A DNA stretch of 47,688 nucleotides from a bacterium BRH_c32. GTDB lineage: Bacteria > Bacteroidota > Ignavibacteria > Ignavibacteriales > Melioribacteraceae. The stretch spans positions 1 through 47,688 of the forward strand of contig LOEU01000039.1 in NCBI GenBank assembly GCA_001516025.1, read 5' to 3'. Below are positions 9,455 to 17,677 of the stretch, piece by piece. The first letter of the stretch is position 1, and each line of letters begins with the position of its first letter. Below the pieces are notes generated by a model, which was given only the letters and a program-made list of their open reading frames with translations, had not been told where the DNA came from and searched no databases. The position numbers and the translations under genes were made by a program.

Positions 9455-10416
9455 AAAAATTGCTTTTGATATTACCGATGCTATTTTTAATTATAGTATC
9501 ATGCGAAGATTCTTTTGACCCTTATGGTGAATTAAAGGATAAATACGTGTTTAGCTGCGTTATTCGAGGAGATACTACATTTCAAACGGCGTATGTAACT
9601 CAAAGTTATATGGTGGATAATTATGAACCATATAGCAATATTCAAGACCCATCAATAAAAAATGTACAGATTAGAGTATGGGAAGAGGATAAAGTTGCCT
9701 TATTCAAGGATACAACGGTAGGTAGAGCTCCCGATTCAAAATATAAGACTCCATTTTCGTTCTATTATAATAATAATTATCAACCAAAAGCCGGCGCAAA
9801 GATTGAAGTAGAAGCATTATTACCTACAGGAAAGAGATTAACGTCTTCGACTAGAGTTCCCTATTCAATAACATTTTCTAAAAGTAATAGCGATACGAAT
9901 ATTCGTTTAACAAATGATTATGTTCAAGTAAGATGGAAAACGGGTCAAATAAATCCGGTATTTATACCAAGAATGTTTATCTATTATACAAAACCGGTTG
10001 ATGGAAAGCAGGTGCGATTTAGTGCGGTAGTTCCGCTTAATTATGTGGAATTTAATGGTAAGTCCAAACCCAATTATGCAAAACCATCAAGTGATTTAGC
10101 ATATAGTGTTGAGATGAAAACATTCAAGAAAACGATGGAATTAATATCCGAAGGAGATCCTGACAAGAGCAAGTATATTATTTATAGCACATTTGTGGAA
10201 GTCTATTCTTTAGATGAAAATCTTAGTACCTACTATAATGCAACGGCACGAAATAACGATGCATATTCGGTGAAATTGACAGAGACAGATTTTTCAAATG
10301 TTCTCAATGGTGCTGGTATATTTGGAGTTTATATGCGGAATTATTATTTACTTAGGATGAAGCATGATTTTATAAATTCATTTGGTTATACACCGGGATT
10401 ATCAGATGTCCAATAA
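9451..10416 (+). CDS. DUF4249-type lipoprotein, partner of TonB receptor
   Basis: A 321-residue protein with a lipoprotein signal (PMLFLIIVSC). The mature part opens with a beta-sandwich-like segment of the DUF4249 kind (VFSCVIRGDTTFQTAYVTQSY, then a region with KNVQIRVWEE). The family is known in Bacteroidota as an outer-membrane lipoprotein encoded next to TonB receptors; its ligand is not known. It overlaps the receptor gene by 4 nt upstream and the first PEGA lipoprotein gene downstream by 11 nt, which points to one coupled operon. Confidence 0.75.
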   Translation: MKKLLLILPMLFLIIVSCEDSFDPYGELKDKYVFSCVIRGDTTFQTAYVTQSYMVDNYEPYSNIQDPSIKNVQIRVWEEDKVALFKDTTVGRAPDSKYKTPFSFYYNNNYQPKAGAKIEVEALLPTGKRLTSSTRVPYSITFSKSNSDTNIRLTNDYVQVRWKTGQINPVFIPRMFIYYTKPVDGKQVRFSAVVPLNYVEFNGKSKPNYAKPSSDLAYSVEMKTFKKTMELISEGDPDKSKYIIYSTFVEVYSLDENLSTYYNATARNNDAYSVKLTETDFSNVLNGAGIFGVYMRNYYLLRMKHDFINSFGYTPGLSDVQ

Positions 10417-11875
10417 AAATATATTAATAATAGTCGGCATAATTTTGATATCACTTTCGTGTAAGGAAAAAGAAGTTTTTACAGGAATTAATGAAGTGGT
10501 AGAGAATCCCGAGTCTTATGGTAAGCTAGTAATTACAAGTGATCCACCGAATGCTCGTATATTCATTAATAATAAAAATATGGGAATAAGCACACCTGAT
10601 ACCTTAAAATTTTTACCTGCCGGAAGTTATAGAATAACATTGAAGCATCCATATTTTCTTGATTCCACATTATTTACTTATTTAGGTACTGCCGAAGAGA
10701 AAAATGTATTTGTTAATTATCGAGCAAATGTTAATAATTATGCAAAGATCTATTGTAATTCATCTCCTCAAGGAGCATCGATATATATCAATGACTCATT
10801 AACAAATGAAGTTACACCGCATTCCTTTTCGGGGTTATATCCGGGAATATTTAAAATAAAAGTTACTTATCCTGAACATCGTGCCGATAGTTCTTCGGTA
10901 ACTCTTCTCGGCGGAAGATTATTTGATACTTACTTCTCACTCGAAGACACCACTGAATGGGTCTCCTATAAGTTTTATAATTCGGATATAGGGGATAACT
11001 ATTTCCAATCAATTGAAGTTGATAATTCCGGTAATATCTGGTTTGGAAGTATGCAAAGCGGTATATCGTTTTATAATAAGAAAAAATTTGTTCGATTTAA
11101 TTTAGATAATTCCATCCTTCCCGATAATTCAATTAATGCAATTAAAACAGATAGAAACGGTGCGGTATGGATTGGGACAAATAAAGGATTAGTTAAATAT
11201 CATAGCGGAATTTGGACAAACTATTCCAATGCAGTTTTTGAATCTAATGTTCGATCAATCGATTTTGATTTAAAAGGAGATATGTGGGTTGCCACATTAT
11301 CGGGATTATTTCGATTCGATGGCACAAAATGGTATGAATATAGCCAGAATACATTACCGGCGATATTTCAATCTAATTTAGTTACCTCGGTAACTATTGC
11401 CCCTGATAATAAAGTTTGGATAGGAATTGGTAATATTGGTGTTGTAAGTTTTGATGGAACTAATTGGAAGAGCTATCCTATCTCTTCTACCGGATTAAGC
11501 TCTGCAATCGGCAATAATGTCTCCCGAATTAAATCAGATTCCAAAGGGAATATTTGGGTAGGATATATTCCAAATACTAAAGCCGGGTTAAGAGGGGGGC
11601 TTGTTTATTTTAATGGATCAACTTGGCGAGAACAGAAAATTTCAGGAGTTGGTGAAACTGTTTGGCAGGATATCTATTTCTATAATAATAAAGGATATTT
11701 CGCTACTCAACAGGGATTTGCAATTATTGATGAGTCTAATAATTCTACACTATATAACATCTTTAATTCAAAAATCCCAACGGCAGATATAAGGGCAATC
11801 AAAAGAGATAAGTCAGGTGATCTTTGGTTAGTTACAATGAATGGTGCAATGAAAATAAAAAACATTCCTAAATAA
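10406..11875 (+). CDS. PEGA-domain lipoprotein with two-component-regulator-type propeller repeats (paralog 1)
   Basis: The ATG at 10406 is preferred over an in-frame TTG at 10382, because it puts a clean lipoprotein signal (IILISLSC) at the N-terminus. Two tandem PEGA domains follow. The first spans about residues 40-105 (SDPPNARIFINNKNMG), the second about 105-175 (SPQGASIYINDS, YPEHRADSS). A WVSY linker then leads into WD40-like Reg_prop blades (GNIWFGSMQSG, GAVWIGTNKG, GDMWVATLSG, NKVWIGIGN, GNIWVGY, GDLWLVTMNG). PEGA domains bind surface polymers or proteins. The propeller type is normally the sensor part of hybrid two-component systems, but here there is no kinase or transmembrane domain, so the sensor-like head is used alone as a surface lipoprotein. 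It shares the tag C-x-EKEVFTG after the lipobox with the next two proteins. Confidence 0.82.
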   Translation: MSNKNILIIVGIILISLSCKEKEVFTGINEVVENPESYGKLVITSDPPNARIFINNKNMGISTPDTLKFLPAGSYRITLKHPYFLDSTLFTYLGTAEEKNVFVNYRANVNNYAKIYCNSSPQGASIYINDSLTNEVTPHSFSGLYPGIFKIKVTYPEHRADSSSVTLLGGRLFDTYFSLEDTTEWVSYKFYNSDIGDNYFQSIEVDNSGNIWFGSMQSGISFYNKKKFVRFNLDNSILPDNSINAIKTDRNGAVWIGTNKGLVKYHSGIWTNYSNAVFESNVRSIDFDLKGDMWVATLSGLFRFDGTKWYEYSQNTLPAIFQSNLVTSVTIAPDNKVWIGIGNIGVVSFDGTNWKSYPISSTGLSSAIGNNVSRIKSDSKGNIWVGYIPNTKAGLRGGLVYFNGSTWREQKISGVGETVWQDIYFYNNKGYFATQQGFAIIDESNNSTLYNIFNSKIPTADIRAIKRDKSGDLWLVTMNGAMKIKNIPK

Positions 11876-11894
11876 TTTTTTAACTGGTGTTAAA

Positions 11895-13376
11895 ATGATT
11901 TTTGGTAATAAGAAATATATCAGTCTAATTATAATTATTCTAATAATGATAAATGGCTGCGAGGAAAAAGAGGTTTTTACCGGTGTCGAAGAAGTGGAAA
12001 TTTATGCTACCGGAAAGATAATGGTAGAATCTACTCCTCCCGGTGCACTTATATTTTTGGATGGTAAAAATATGGGGGTAACAACTCCGGCTCTACTCCC
12101 TTATCTATATCAAAAGGAATATCTAATTAAGTTAAGGAAGGATTTATATCCGGATACTACTTTTAAAATGTATGTATATGACGGACAGACTACAAGCCTA
12201 AAATTCAATTATAATACAAAAAGATTTTTAGGGGAGATAAATATTGTATCAACTCCAACTAATGCTTCAATATTTTTAAATGATTCAGCTACGGCACGAA
12301 TTACTCCATATATTTTTGTTGATAAGATACCCGGTGATTATAAAGTGAGTTTGACTTATCCGGAACATAGAGCAGATAGTTTAATCGTTACAGTCAGGGG
12401 TGGTCAAAGATCTACGGCTAGTATAATTTTGGAAGATACAACACAATGGGTCTCATATCTATATAGGAATTCCGGTATTGGGAGTAATTCTATGAAGTGT
12501 GTGGAAGTGGATCATCAAGGCTATGTTTGGCTTGGATCATCTAATACTGGTCCAATCCGGTTTAATGGCAAAGTTTTTGAGATAATGGGTAATAATTATA
12601 ATGAACTAATCAGAAAAAATATCTCTGATATAAAAGTGGATAAAGATGGTGCTGTCTGGTGTGCATCTGAAAGTACATTGTATAAATATTACAATTATAG
12701 TTGGACAAAATATGTAGTAACTTCGCAAGGAAGTATTAACTCAATATCGATTAATGATAATGGAGTAATTTGGGGTGCCACTTCAGGGAATGGGATCTTT
12801 AAATTTGAGGGAGGAGTATTTTATTATTACAATAGTTCTACTGTTTCGCAAGCAATTTTCCCTTCAAATAATATTTATGACATCACGGTTGATAAAGGTA
12901 CCGGTAAAGTATGGTTTACAATGATGGGTGGTTATGGAGTAAAATCTTATGATGGGGCAAAATGGGAGACTTATACAATCACCGAAATGAAACTAGACCC
13001 CTCAATAGGTAATTTCAGCACTAAAATAAATATAGATAATAAAGGAATATTATGGGTTTCTTTTTCACCCGTACCTAATTTAGGAGCAAGAGGCGGAGTC
13101 GTTTATTATAATAACAATCAATGGACTAATGTTTCTATACCGGGATTTGGGTTAGACAAAATAAAAAGAATTTCGTTTTCAGGGGATTACAATTTTTTAA
13201 GCTCGTCTTTTGGAATTGCTATGTTTAAGGGGTTACTTGAAAATCCTATCATATTTAATAGATACAATTCCAAGATTCCTGCAGATGCCGTTGAGGATAT
13301 GACAATTGATAAATCAGGCAATTTATGGTTCGTTACTTATAATGGAACAATGAAATTAAAGAAAGGTAATTTTTAA
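11895..13376 (+). CDS. PEGA-domain/propeller lipoprotein (paralog 2)
   Basis: A 493-residue paralog of its neighbours. The lipobox is IMINGC, followed by EEKEVFTGVEEV. Two PEGA domains (STPPGALIFLDGKNMGV; STPTNASIFLNDSAT with YPEHRADS) are joined by WVSYLYRNSGIG to propeller blades (GYVWLGSSNTG, GAVWCASES, GVIWGATSGNG, GKVWFTMMGGYG, GILWVSFSP, GNLWFVTYNG). It starts 19 bp after paralog 1 and lies 8 bp before paralog 3, so all three are co-transcribed. Compared with paralog 1, the fourth blade is followed by a motif shared with paralog 3 (Thr-Glu-Met-...-Asp-Pro-Ser-...-Gly-Asn), showing that copies 2 and 3 are closer relatives. Function is inferred only as surface binding. Confidence 0.82.
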   Translation: MIFGNKKYISLIIIILIMINGCEEKEVFTGVEEVEIYATGKIMVESTPPGALIFLDGKNMGVTTPALLPYLYQKEYLIKLRKDLYPDTTFKMYVYDGQTTSLKFNYNTKRFLGEINIVSTPTNASIFLNDSATARITPYIFVDKIPGDYKVSLTYPEHRADSLIVTVRGGQRSTASIILEDTTQWVSYLYRNSGIGSNSMKCVEVDHQGYVWLGSSNTGPIRFNGKVFEIMGNNYNELIRKNISDIKVDKDGAVWCASESTLYKYYNYSWTKYVVTSQGSINSISINDNGVIWGATSGNGIFKFEGGVFYYYNSSTVSQAIFPSNNIYDITVDKGTGKVWFTMMGGYGVKSYDGAKWETYTITEMKLDPSIGNFSTKINIDNKGILWVSFSPVPNLGARGGVVYYNNNQWTNVSIPGFGLDKIKRISFSGDYNFLSSSFGIAMFKGLLENPIIFNRYNSKIPADAVEDMTIDKSGNLWFVTYNGTMKLKKGNF

Positions 13377-13384
13377 TTTGTCAA

Positions 13385-14845
13385 ATGAAAATTTTATTCA
13401 AAATAATTTTACTTCTTCTTATTATTTTTTATGCATGTCAGGAAAAGGAAGTTTTTCAAGGTCTTCCGCCGGAGCCGGAAGAAGTCTTTGGGAAGCTATA
13501 TATTGATAGCAATCCGCAAGGGGCTCAAATCTTTCTTGATAAAAAGAATATGGGACTCATCACACCAGATTCATTAGAATTTCTTTTGGATAAAGAATAT
13601 AACATCACTCTCAAATTAGATTTATTCCCCGATAGTAATTTTACAATAAGACCCGAGCTTAACGCAACGAAGAAAGTATTTATCGATTATACAATTAATC
13701 ATGGTGCTTATGGAGAAATATCATGTAATTCGTTTCCACTTGGCGCAAATATATTTTTAGAAGATTCCTCGACCGGACTTAAAACGCCAAACACATTAAA
13801 ATCACTTTTCCCCGGTTTCTACGAAGTAAAATATAGTTATCCCGAACATCGCTCAGATAGTTTAATGGTAACGGTAAGAGGCGGCAAAACATCAAGTTTA
13901 TTCATAGAATTAGAAGACACAACTTACTGGGTCTCTTATAATATGTCAAATTCATGGATTAGGAGTAATTCAATTACTTCGGTATTTGTTGATTCAAAAG
14001 GATATGTATGGTTTGGTTCATCGGATCGAGGATTGAGCCGATTCGACGGTGAAAAATTTGATTTCTTTCCCTTTTCATATCTTCCCTCAGATAATATAAC
14101 TGAAATCAAAGGAGATAGGTTTGGAACGGTTTGGGTCGGAACTTTAAAAGGAGTATCAAAATATCAAAATAATAGATGGACTGATTATAGCAGTATAATA
14201 AGTGCGGCTGTTACGGGAATTGATATTGATAATCAAGGTGTAGCATGGATTGCAACTGCAGATGGGTTATATTCATTTAGAGGCAACTCTTGGACTCGAT
14301 ATGATAAAACAAATTCTCCTCTTCAAGCCGACTATATTTCTGATGTTGCTGTTGAACCTGCTTCCGGCAAGGTTTGGGTCGGATTATTAAATAATCTTGG
14401 TTTGCGTTCATTTGATGGTTCTAATTGGAATAGTTATACTGTAACTGAAATGCAGATAGATCCATCTATGGGGAACTATTCGGGGAAACTTGCAATCGAT
14501 TATTATGGGAATTTGTGGGCAAGTTTTTTACCAATACCAAATGCGAACCTAACAGGTGGGATAGTAAGGTTTAATGGTACAAAATGGGAAAAATTAAATA
14601 TACCGGGATTAGTTATTTCAGAAAAATTAGGACTCCGGAATTTCTATTCATATGGGGAGAAGATGTTTATTTCTACAACGCAGGGAGTTGTAATATTTAC
14701 GGATTATAATAACCCCTTTTTATATAATACTACAAATTCAAAAATTCCGGGCAATATTATAAATGATGTTATAATCGATAAATCGGGTAATCTTTGGTTT
14801 ATTTCATTTAACGGTGTAGTAAAACTGAAAAAAGGAAATTTCTAA
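13385..14845 (+). CDS. PEGA-domain/propeller lipoprotein (paralog 3)
   Basis: A 486-residue third copy. It has a lipoprotein signal (LLIIFYAC), QEKEVFQG, two PEGA domains (SNPQGAQIFLDKKNMGL; SFPLGANIFLEDSST with YPEHRSDS), the linker WVSYNMSNSWI and propeller blades (GYVWFGSSDRG, GTVWVGTLKG, GVAWIATADG, GKVWVGLLNN, GNLWASFLP, GNLWFISFNG). It is the last gene of the plus-strand operon and is followed at once by a strong inverted repeat. The order lipobox, PEGA, PEGA, propeller is identical in all three copies, so they arose by tandem duplication of the complete gene. Confidence 0.82.
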   Translation: MKILFKIILLLLIIFYACQEKEVFQGLPPEPEEVFGKLYIDSNPQGAQIFLDKKNMGLITPDSLEFLLDKEYNITLKLDLFPDSNFTIRPELNATKKVFIDYTINHGAYGEISCNSFPLGANIFLEDSSTGLKTPNTLKSLFPGFYEVKYSYPEHRSDSLMVTVRGGKTSSLFIELEDTTYWVSYNMSNSWIRSNSITSVFVDSKGYVWFGSSDRGLSRFDGEKFDFFPFSYLPSDNITEIKGDRFGTVWVGTLKGVSKYQNNRWTDYSSIISAAVTGIDIDNQGVAWIATADGLYSFRGNSWTRYDKTNSPLQADYISDVAVEPASGKVWVGLLNNLGLRSFDGSNWNSYTVTEMQIDPSMGNYSGKLAIDYYGNLWASFLPIPNANLTGGIVRFNGTKWEKLNIPGLVISEKLGLRNFYSYGEKMFISTTQGVVIFTDYNNPFLYNTTNSKIPGNIINDVIIDKSGNLWFISFNGVVKLKKGNF

Positions 14846-14858
14846 ACAGAACTGCAGT

Positions 14859-14897
14859 TTTTTGCATAGTAACAAAATTGATGTTACTATGCAAAAA
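14859..14897. terminator. Perfect inverted repeat, likely bidirectional terminator
   Basis: TTTTTGCATAGTAACA (14859-14874) and its exact reverse complement (14882-14897) flank a 7-nt loop. The T-run follows the stem in either direction. It separates convergent genes (PEGA lipoprotein 3 ends at 14845, citF ends at 14920), as expected for a shared intrinsic terminator. Confidence 0.85.
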
Positions 14898-14919
14898 TTA
14901 TATAATAACTAAAATAGTA

Positions 14920-16482
14920 TTACAAGCCTGCTTCTAATTTATAAACCGAATCGATTACTGTTCCGTCCACCCATTTAATAATTGCGACTACTTTAGATTT
15001 ATCAACAACCGGTTTAATAGGGGCACCGCCACAAATTTCATAAACCTCTTTTTGTATCTCTTTAATCGGTCTAATAGGTAAATTCGAATTTTTCACTGCC
15101 TCAAGGAGATCTTTTCTTCGGGGATTAATAGCAATGCCTCTTTCCGTTACAATAACGTCCACCAGTTCACCCGGAGCGCATAATGTGGTAACTTCATCAA
15201 GTATCACCGGGATACGGTCTCTAAACGAAGGTATGGCTAAAATAGTGCATTTGGAGAACATACAATTCTGCCATCCGCCAATCCCGTGCAATAAATATCC
15301 GTCTGAATGGCTTACTACATTTGCATTGAAATTAATATCAACTTCTGTTGCACCGAGAACAACTGCATCTATAATCGAAGCGAAATTTCCTTTACCGTGA
15401 TAGTTATAACTTGTAAAAGGGGAAGTGCTAACGTGATTCCTATTTTCACGCATTGAACGGACACCTTCAAGATCGAAAGTCTGACCATCTAAGATGTAAT
15501 CGGTCAATCCCTCCTCAAGCATTTCGACTAAGTATTTTGTACTTCCGCCTCTGATAAATCGTGCTTTAATTCCTTTAGCTTTCATTTTCTCTTTGAGGAA
15601 AAGTGCGAATGCCAAATTTGTACCCCCCGAACCGGCTTGAAACGAAAAACCATCTTTCATTATTCCCGCTTCTTCCATAAACTGGGCTACGTATTCAGCT
15701 ATTAATAGTCTATCGGGACTTTTGGTTACTTCGGTTGTGCCTGAAACAATCTTTGCCGGATCACCGAGTGATTCTACTTCCACTACATAATCAACATTAT
15801 TACCTTGAATCTGCCATGGAACACACGGGAATGGAATTAAATTATCAGTAACAACTATTACCTTATCGGCATATTCAGAATCAGCGAGCGAAAAACCGGT
15901 ACCGCCGAAAGCAGATTTTCCATTAACACCATTCGCATTGCCGAACGGATCGGCTTGAGGAGCGGCAATAATAGCAATATCGATATGGACTTCACCATCT
16001 TGGATTGATTGATATCTACCCCCGTGAGAGCGAAGAACACCCACGCCATTCATTTTACCTTCGGTTGTAAATCTGCCTAATGGTCCATTCATACTTCCTT
16101 CGATATGATGGATTGTTCCATCTTCCAAATATTTTATTAGGTGTGAATGACAGGGGAATGATGCTGATGGAAACCAGCGGATATTTTTAATGCCAAGTGA
16201 TTTAATCTCGTCAAATAGTTTATTTGTAAGTAGGTCTCCATTCCTGAGATGATGATGAGTTGAGATCGTCATCCCATCTTTTATACCCGCTTTTTTTAAC
16301 GATTCTTTTAATGACTTAATTACCTTATTCCCATCTTCGGGGAACTCAGCGCATGATCTTATTTTCGTCCTGACTGTATATCCATTCGGTATATATTTTC
16401 CTACACCTTTGAAAGGGATCTGTTTGGTTCCATTGACTTCATCGGGGACTAATCTTCCTGCGGCATTTTTTATCATTTTCAT
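14920..16482 (-). CDS. citF: Citrate lyase alpha subunit (citrate:acetyl-ACP transferase)
   Basis: A 520-residue protein matching CitF in length and content. It has the N-terminal PNGYTVRTKIRSC region, ISTHHHLRNGDLL, SHGGRYQSI and SGGTNLAFALF, and a C-terminal VTERGIAINPRR. In the family this subunit swaps the acetyl group on the acyl-carrier subunit for citrate, giving citryl-ACP, which CitE then cleaves to oxaloacetate and acetyl-ACP. It overlaps the CitDE gene by 4 nt (ATGA) and is the last gene of the operon. The maturation genes citC, citX and citG are not in this window, so ligase and prosthetic-group enzymes must lie elsewhere or the complex is charged differently. The substrate could be a citrate homologue, given the neighbours. 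Confidence 0.9.
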   Translation of the reverse strand: MKMIKNAAGRLVPDEVNGTKQIPFKGVGKYIPNGYTVRTKIRSCAEFPEDGNKVIKSLKESLKKAGIKDGMTISTHHHLRNGDLLTNKLFDEIKSLGIKNIRWFPSASFPCHSHLIKYLEDGTIHHIEGSMNGPLGRFTTEGKMNGVGVLRSHGGRYQSIQDGEVHIDIAIIAAPQADPFGNANGVNGKSAFGGTGFSLADSEYADKVIVVTDNLIPFPCVPWQIQGNNVDYVVEVESLGDPAKIVSGTTEVTKSPDRLLIAEYVAQFMEEAGIMKDGFSFQAGSGGTNLAFALFLKEKMKAKGIKARFIRGGSTKYLVEMLEEGLTDYILDGQTFDLEGVRSMRENRNHVSTSPFTSYNYHGKGNFASIIDAVVLGATEVDINFNANVVSHSDGYLLHGIGGWQNCMFSKCTILAIPSFRDRIPVILDEVTTLCAPGELVDVIVTERGIAINPRRKDLLEAVKNSNLPIRPIKEIQKEVYEICGGAPIKPVVDKSKVVAIIKWVDGTVIDSVYKLEAGL

Positions 16483-17672
16483 TTTTTATCTCCGGATTTA
16501 ACCATATTTATAACCTTTAATGCACGATTAACAACAGGCGCATCGATCATCTTACTGCCGAGAGCAACAACACCGGAACCCTTCGCTAAGGCATCATTAT
16601 AAGCAGCAACGATTTTTTCGGCTTTTGCTATCTCCTCTTTAGTCGGTTGGAATGCTTCGTTAATAACGGGAATTTGACGGGGATGAATACATCCCTTCCC
16701 TTCAAAACCGAGACGTTTTGCTTCGATTACGCTTTCTCTTAAACCTTCCATATCGGAAATATCTGAGAATACTGTATCGATTGCCTGTACCTTTGCGGCT
16801 TTTGCAGCGTTTACAATTCTGCATCTCATACTAAAACTTTCCGTTCCGGCTTGAGTTCTTTCAATTCCGAGATCAGCAGTAAAATCTTCGAGACCGATAG
16901 CAAGAGAGCAAATAAGATCGGAAGAAGAGGCAATTTGGAAAGCATTCTCCACACCGAGCGCACTTTCTATTATCGGCATCAAGAATATTTCGTTTTTTAT
17001 TTTATATACTTTTTTGAGTGAATTGATTTCATTCTCCACATTTCTAATCTGTTCGGCAGTTTCCACTTTAGGAACTAAAACAATATCAACACCATTCGGA
17101 ATAATATATTTCAAATCATCTAAACCTTTAGGCAATTGATTAATGCGTACCATTCGTTCGCAGCCATAGAAATCAACGGTTCTAAGAGCATTGCGAACTA
17201 ATAGTTGCGCAGAATCTTTTTCATTCGGGGAAACGCTATCTTCCAAATCCAGAATAATTCCATCGGGGCTATGGAGACCGGCATTGACAAAAAATTTCGG
17301 TTCATTACCCGGAAGATATAAACGGCTTCTTCTTAATCGATCTTTAGTTGTGCCTGCTAATTTTTTCTTATTAAACGGCATGAGAAATTCTTTTTTTATC
17401 TCGGGGAATAATCGTTTGATAGCTGTTTCCATTCTCGCCGCAAGAGTATAAGGAAGAGCACCATAATCTTTGATTGTAACAATAGCATTTTTAATTTCAA
17501 AAAAATCTAGAATCTCCTCTGCCTGAAATAATATAGCATCACGATATAGAGCGATAACTTTACTTTCTAAAGTTATTTCGATACCGCCTTTAGTTTTCTT
17601 TTCGATTTCGATGAAGCAGTCAGACCTTACTTTATCACCGAGATGACCTGCACTTGCTTTTTCCATAATCAT
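16479..17672 (-). CDS. citDE: Fused citrate lyase gamma (CitD) and beta (CitE) subunits
   Basis: A 397-residue fusion. Residues 1 to about 90 are a CitD-like acyl-carrier domain (ASAGHLGDKVRSDCFIEI at 6-20, then a segment with ITLESKV and DYGALPYTLAARME). The serine in VRSDC (Ser17) aligns with the serine that carries the phosphoribosyl-dephospho-CoA group in CitD, after a 3-residue insertion. Residues ~110-397 are a CitE/HpcH TIM-barrel lyase (RSRLYLPGNEPKF, DLEDSVSPNEKD, RINQL, VPKVETAEQI, IESALGVENA, GKGCIHPRQI). In classic citrate lyase these are two genes. The fusion would keep the swinging arm fixed to the catalytic subunit. Start at 17672; an in-frame ATG at 17666 is equally possible. 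It is 5 bp after the PrpD gene and overlaps citF. Confidence 0.88.
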   Translation of the reverse strand: MIMEKASAGHLGDKVRSDCFIEIEKKTKGGIEITLESKVIALYRDAILFQAEEILDFFEIKNAIVTIKDYGALPYTLAARMETAIKRLFPEIKKEFLMPFNKKKLAGTTKDRLRRSRLYLPGNEPKFFVNAGLHSPDGIILDLEDSVSPNEKDSAQLLVRNALRTVDFYGCERMVRINQLPKGLDDLKYIIPNGVDIVLVPKVETAEQIRNVENEINSLKKVYKIKNEIFLMPIIESALGVENAFQIASSSDLICSLAIGLEDFTADLGIERTQAGTESFSMRCRIVNAAKAAKVQAIDTVFSDISDMEGLRESVIEAKRLGFEGKGCIHPRQIPVINEAFQPTKEEIAKAEKIVAAYNDALAKGSGVVALGSKMIDAPVVNRALKVINMVKSGDKK

Positions 17673-17677
17673 ATTCC

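Noticed and set aside
10382..10405. In-frame TTG at 10382 as start of the first PEGA lipoprotein
   Set aside because: The ATG at 10406 gives a direct lipoprotein signal and a smaller overlap with the upstream gene.
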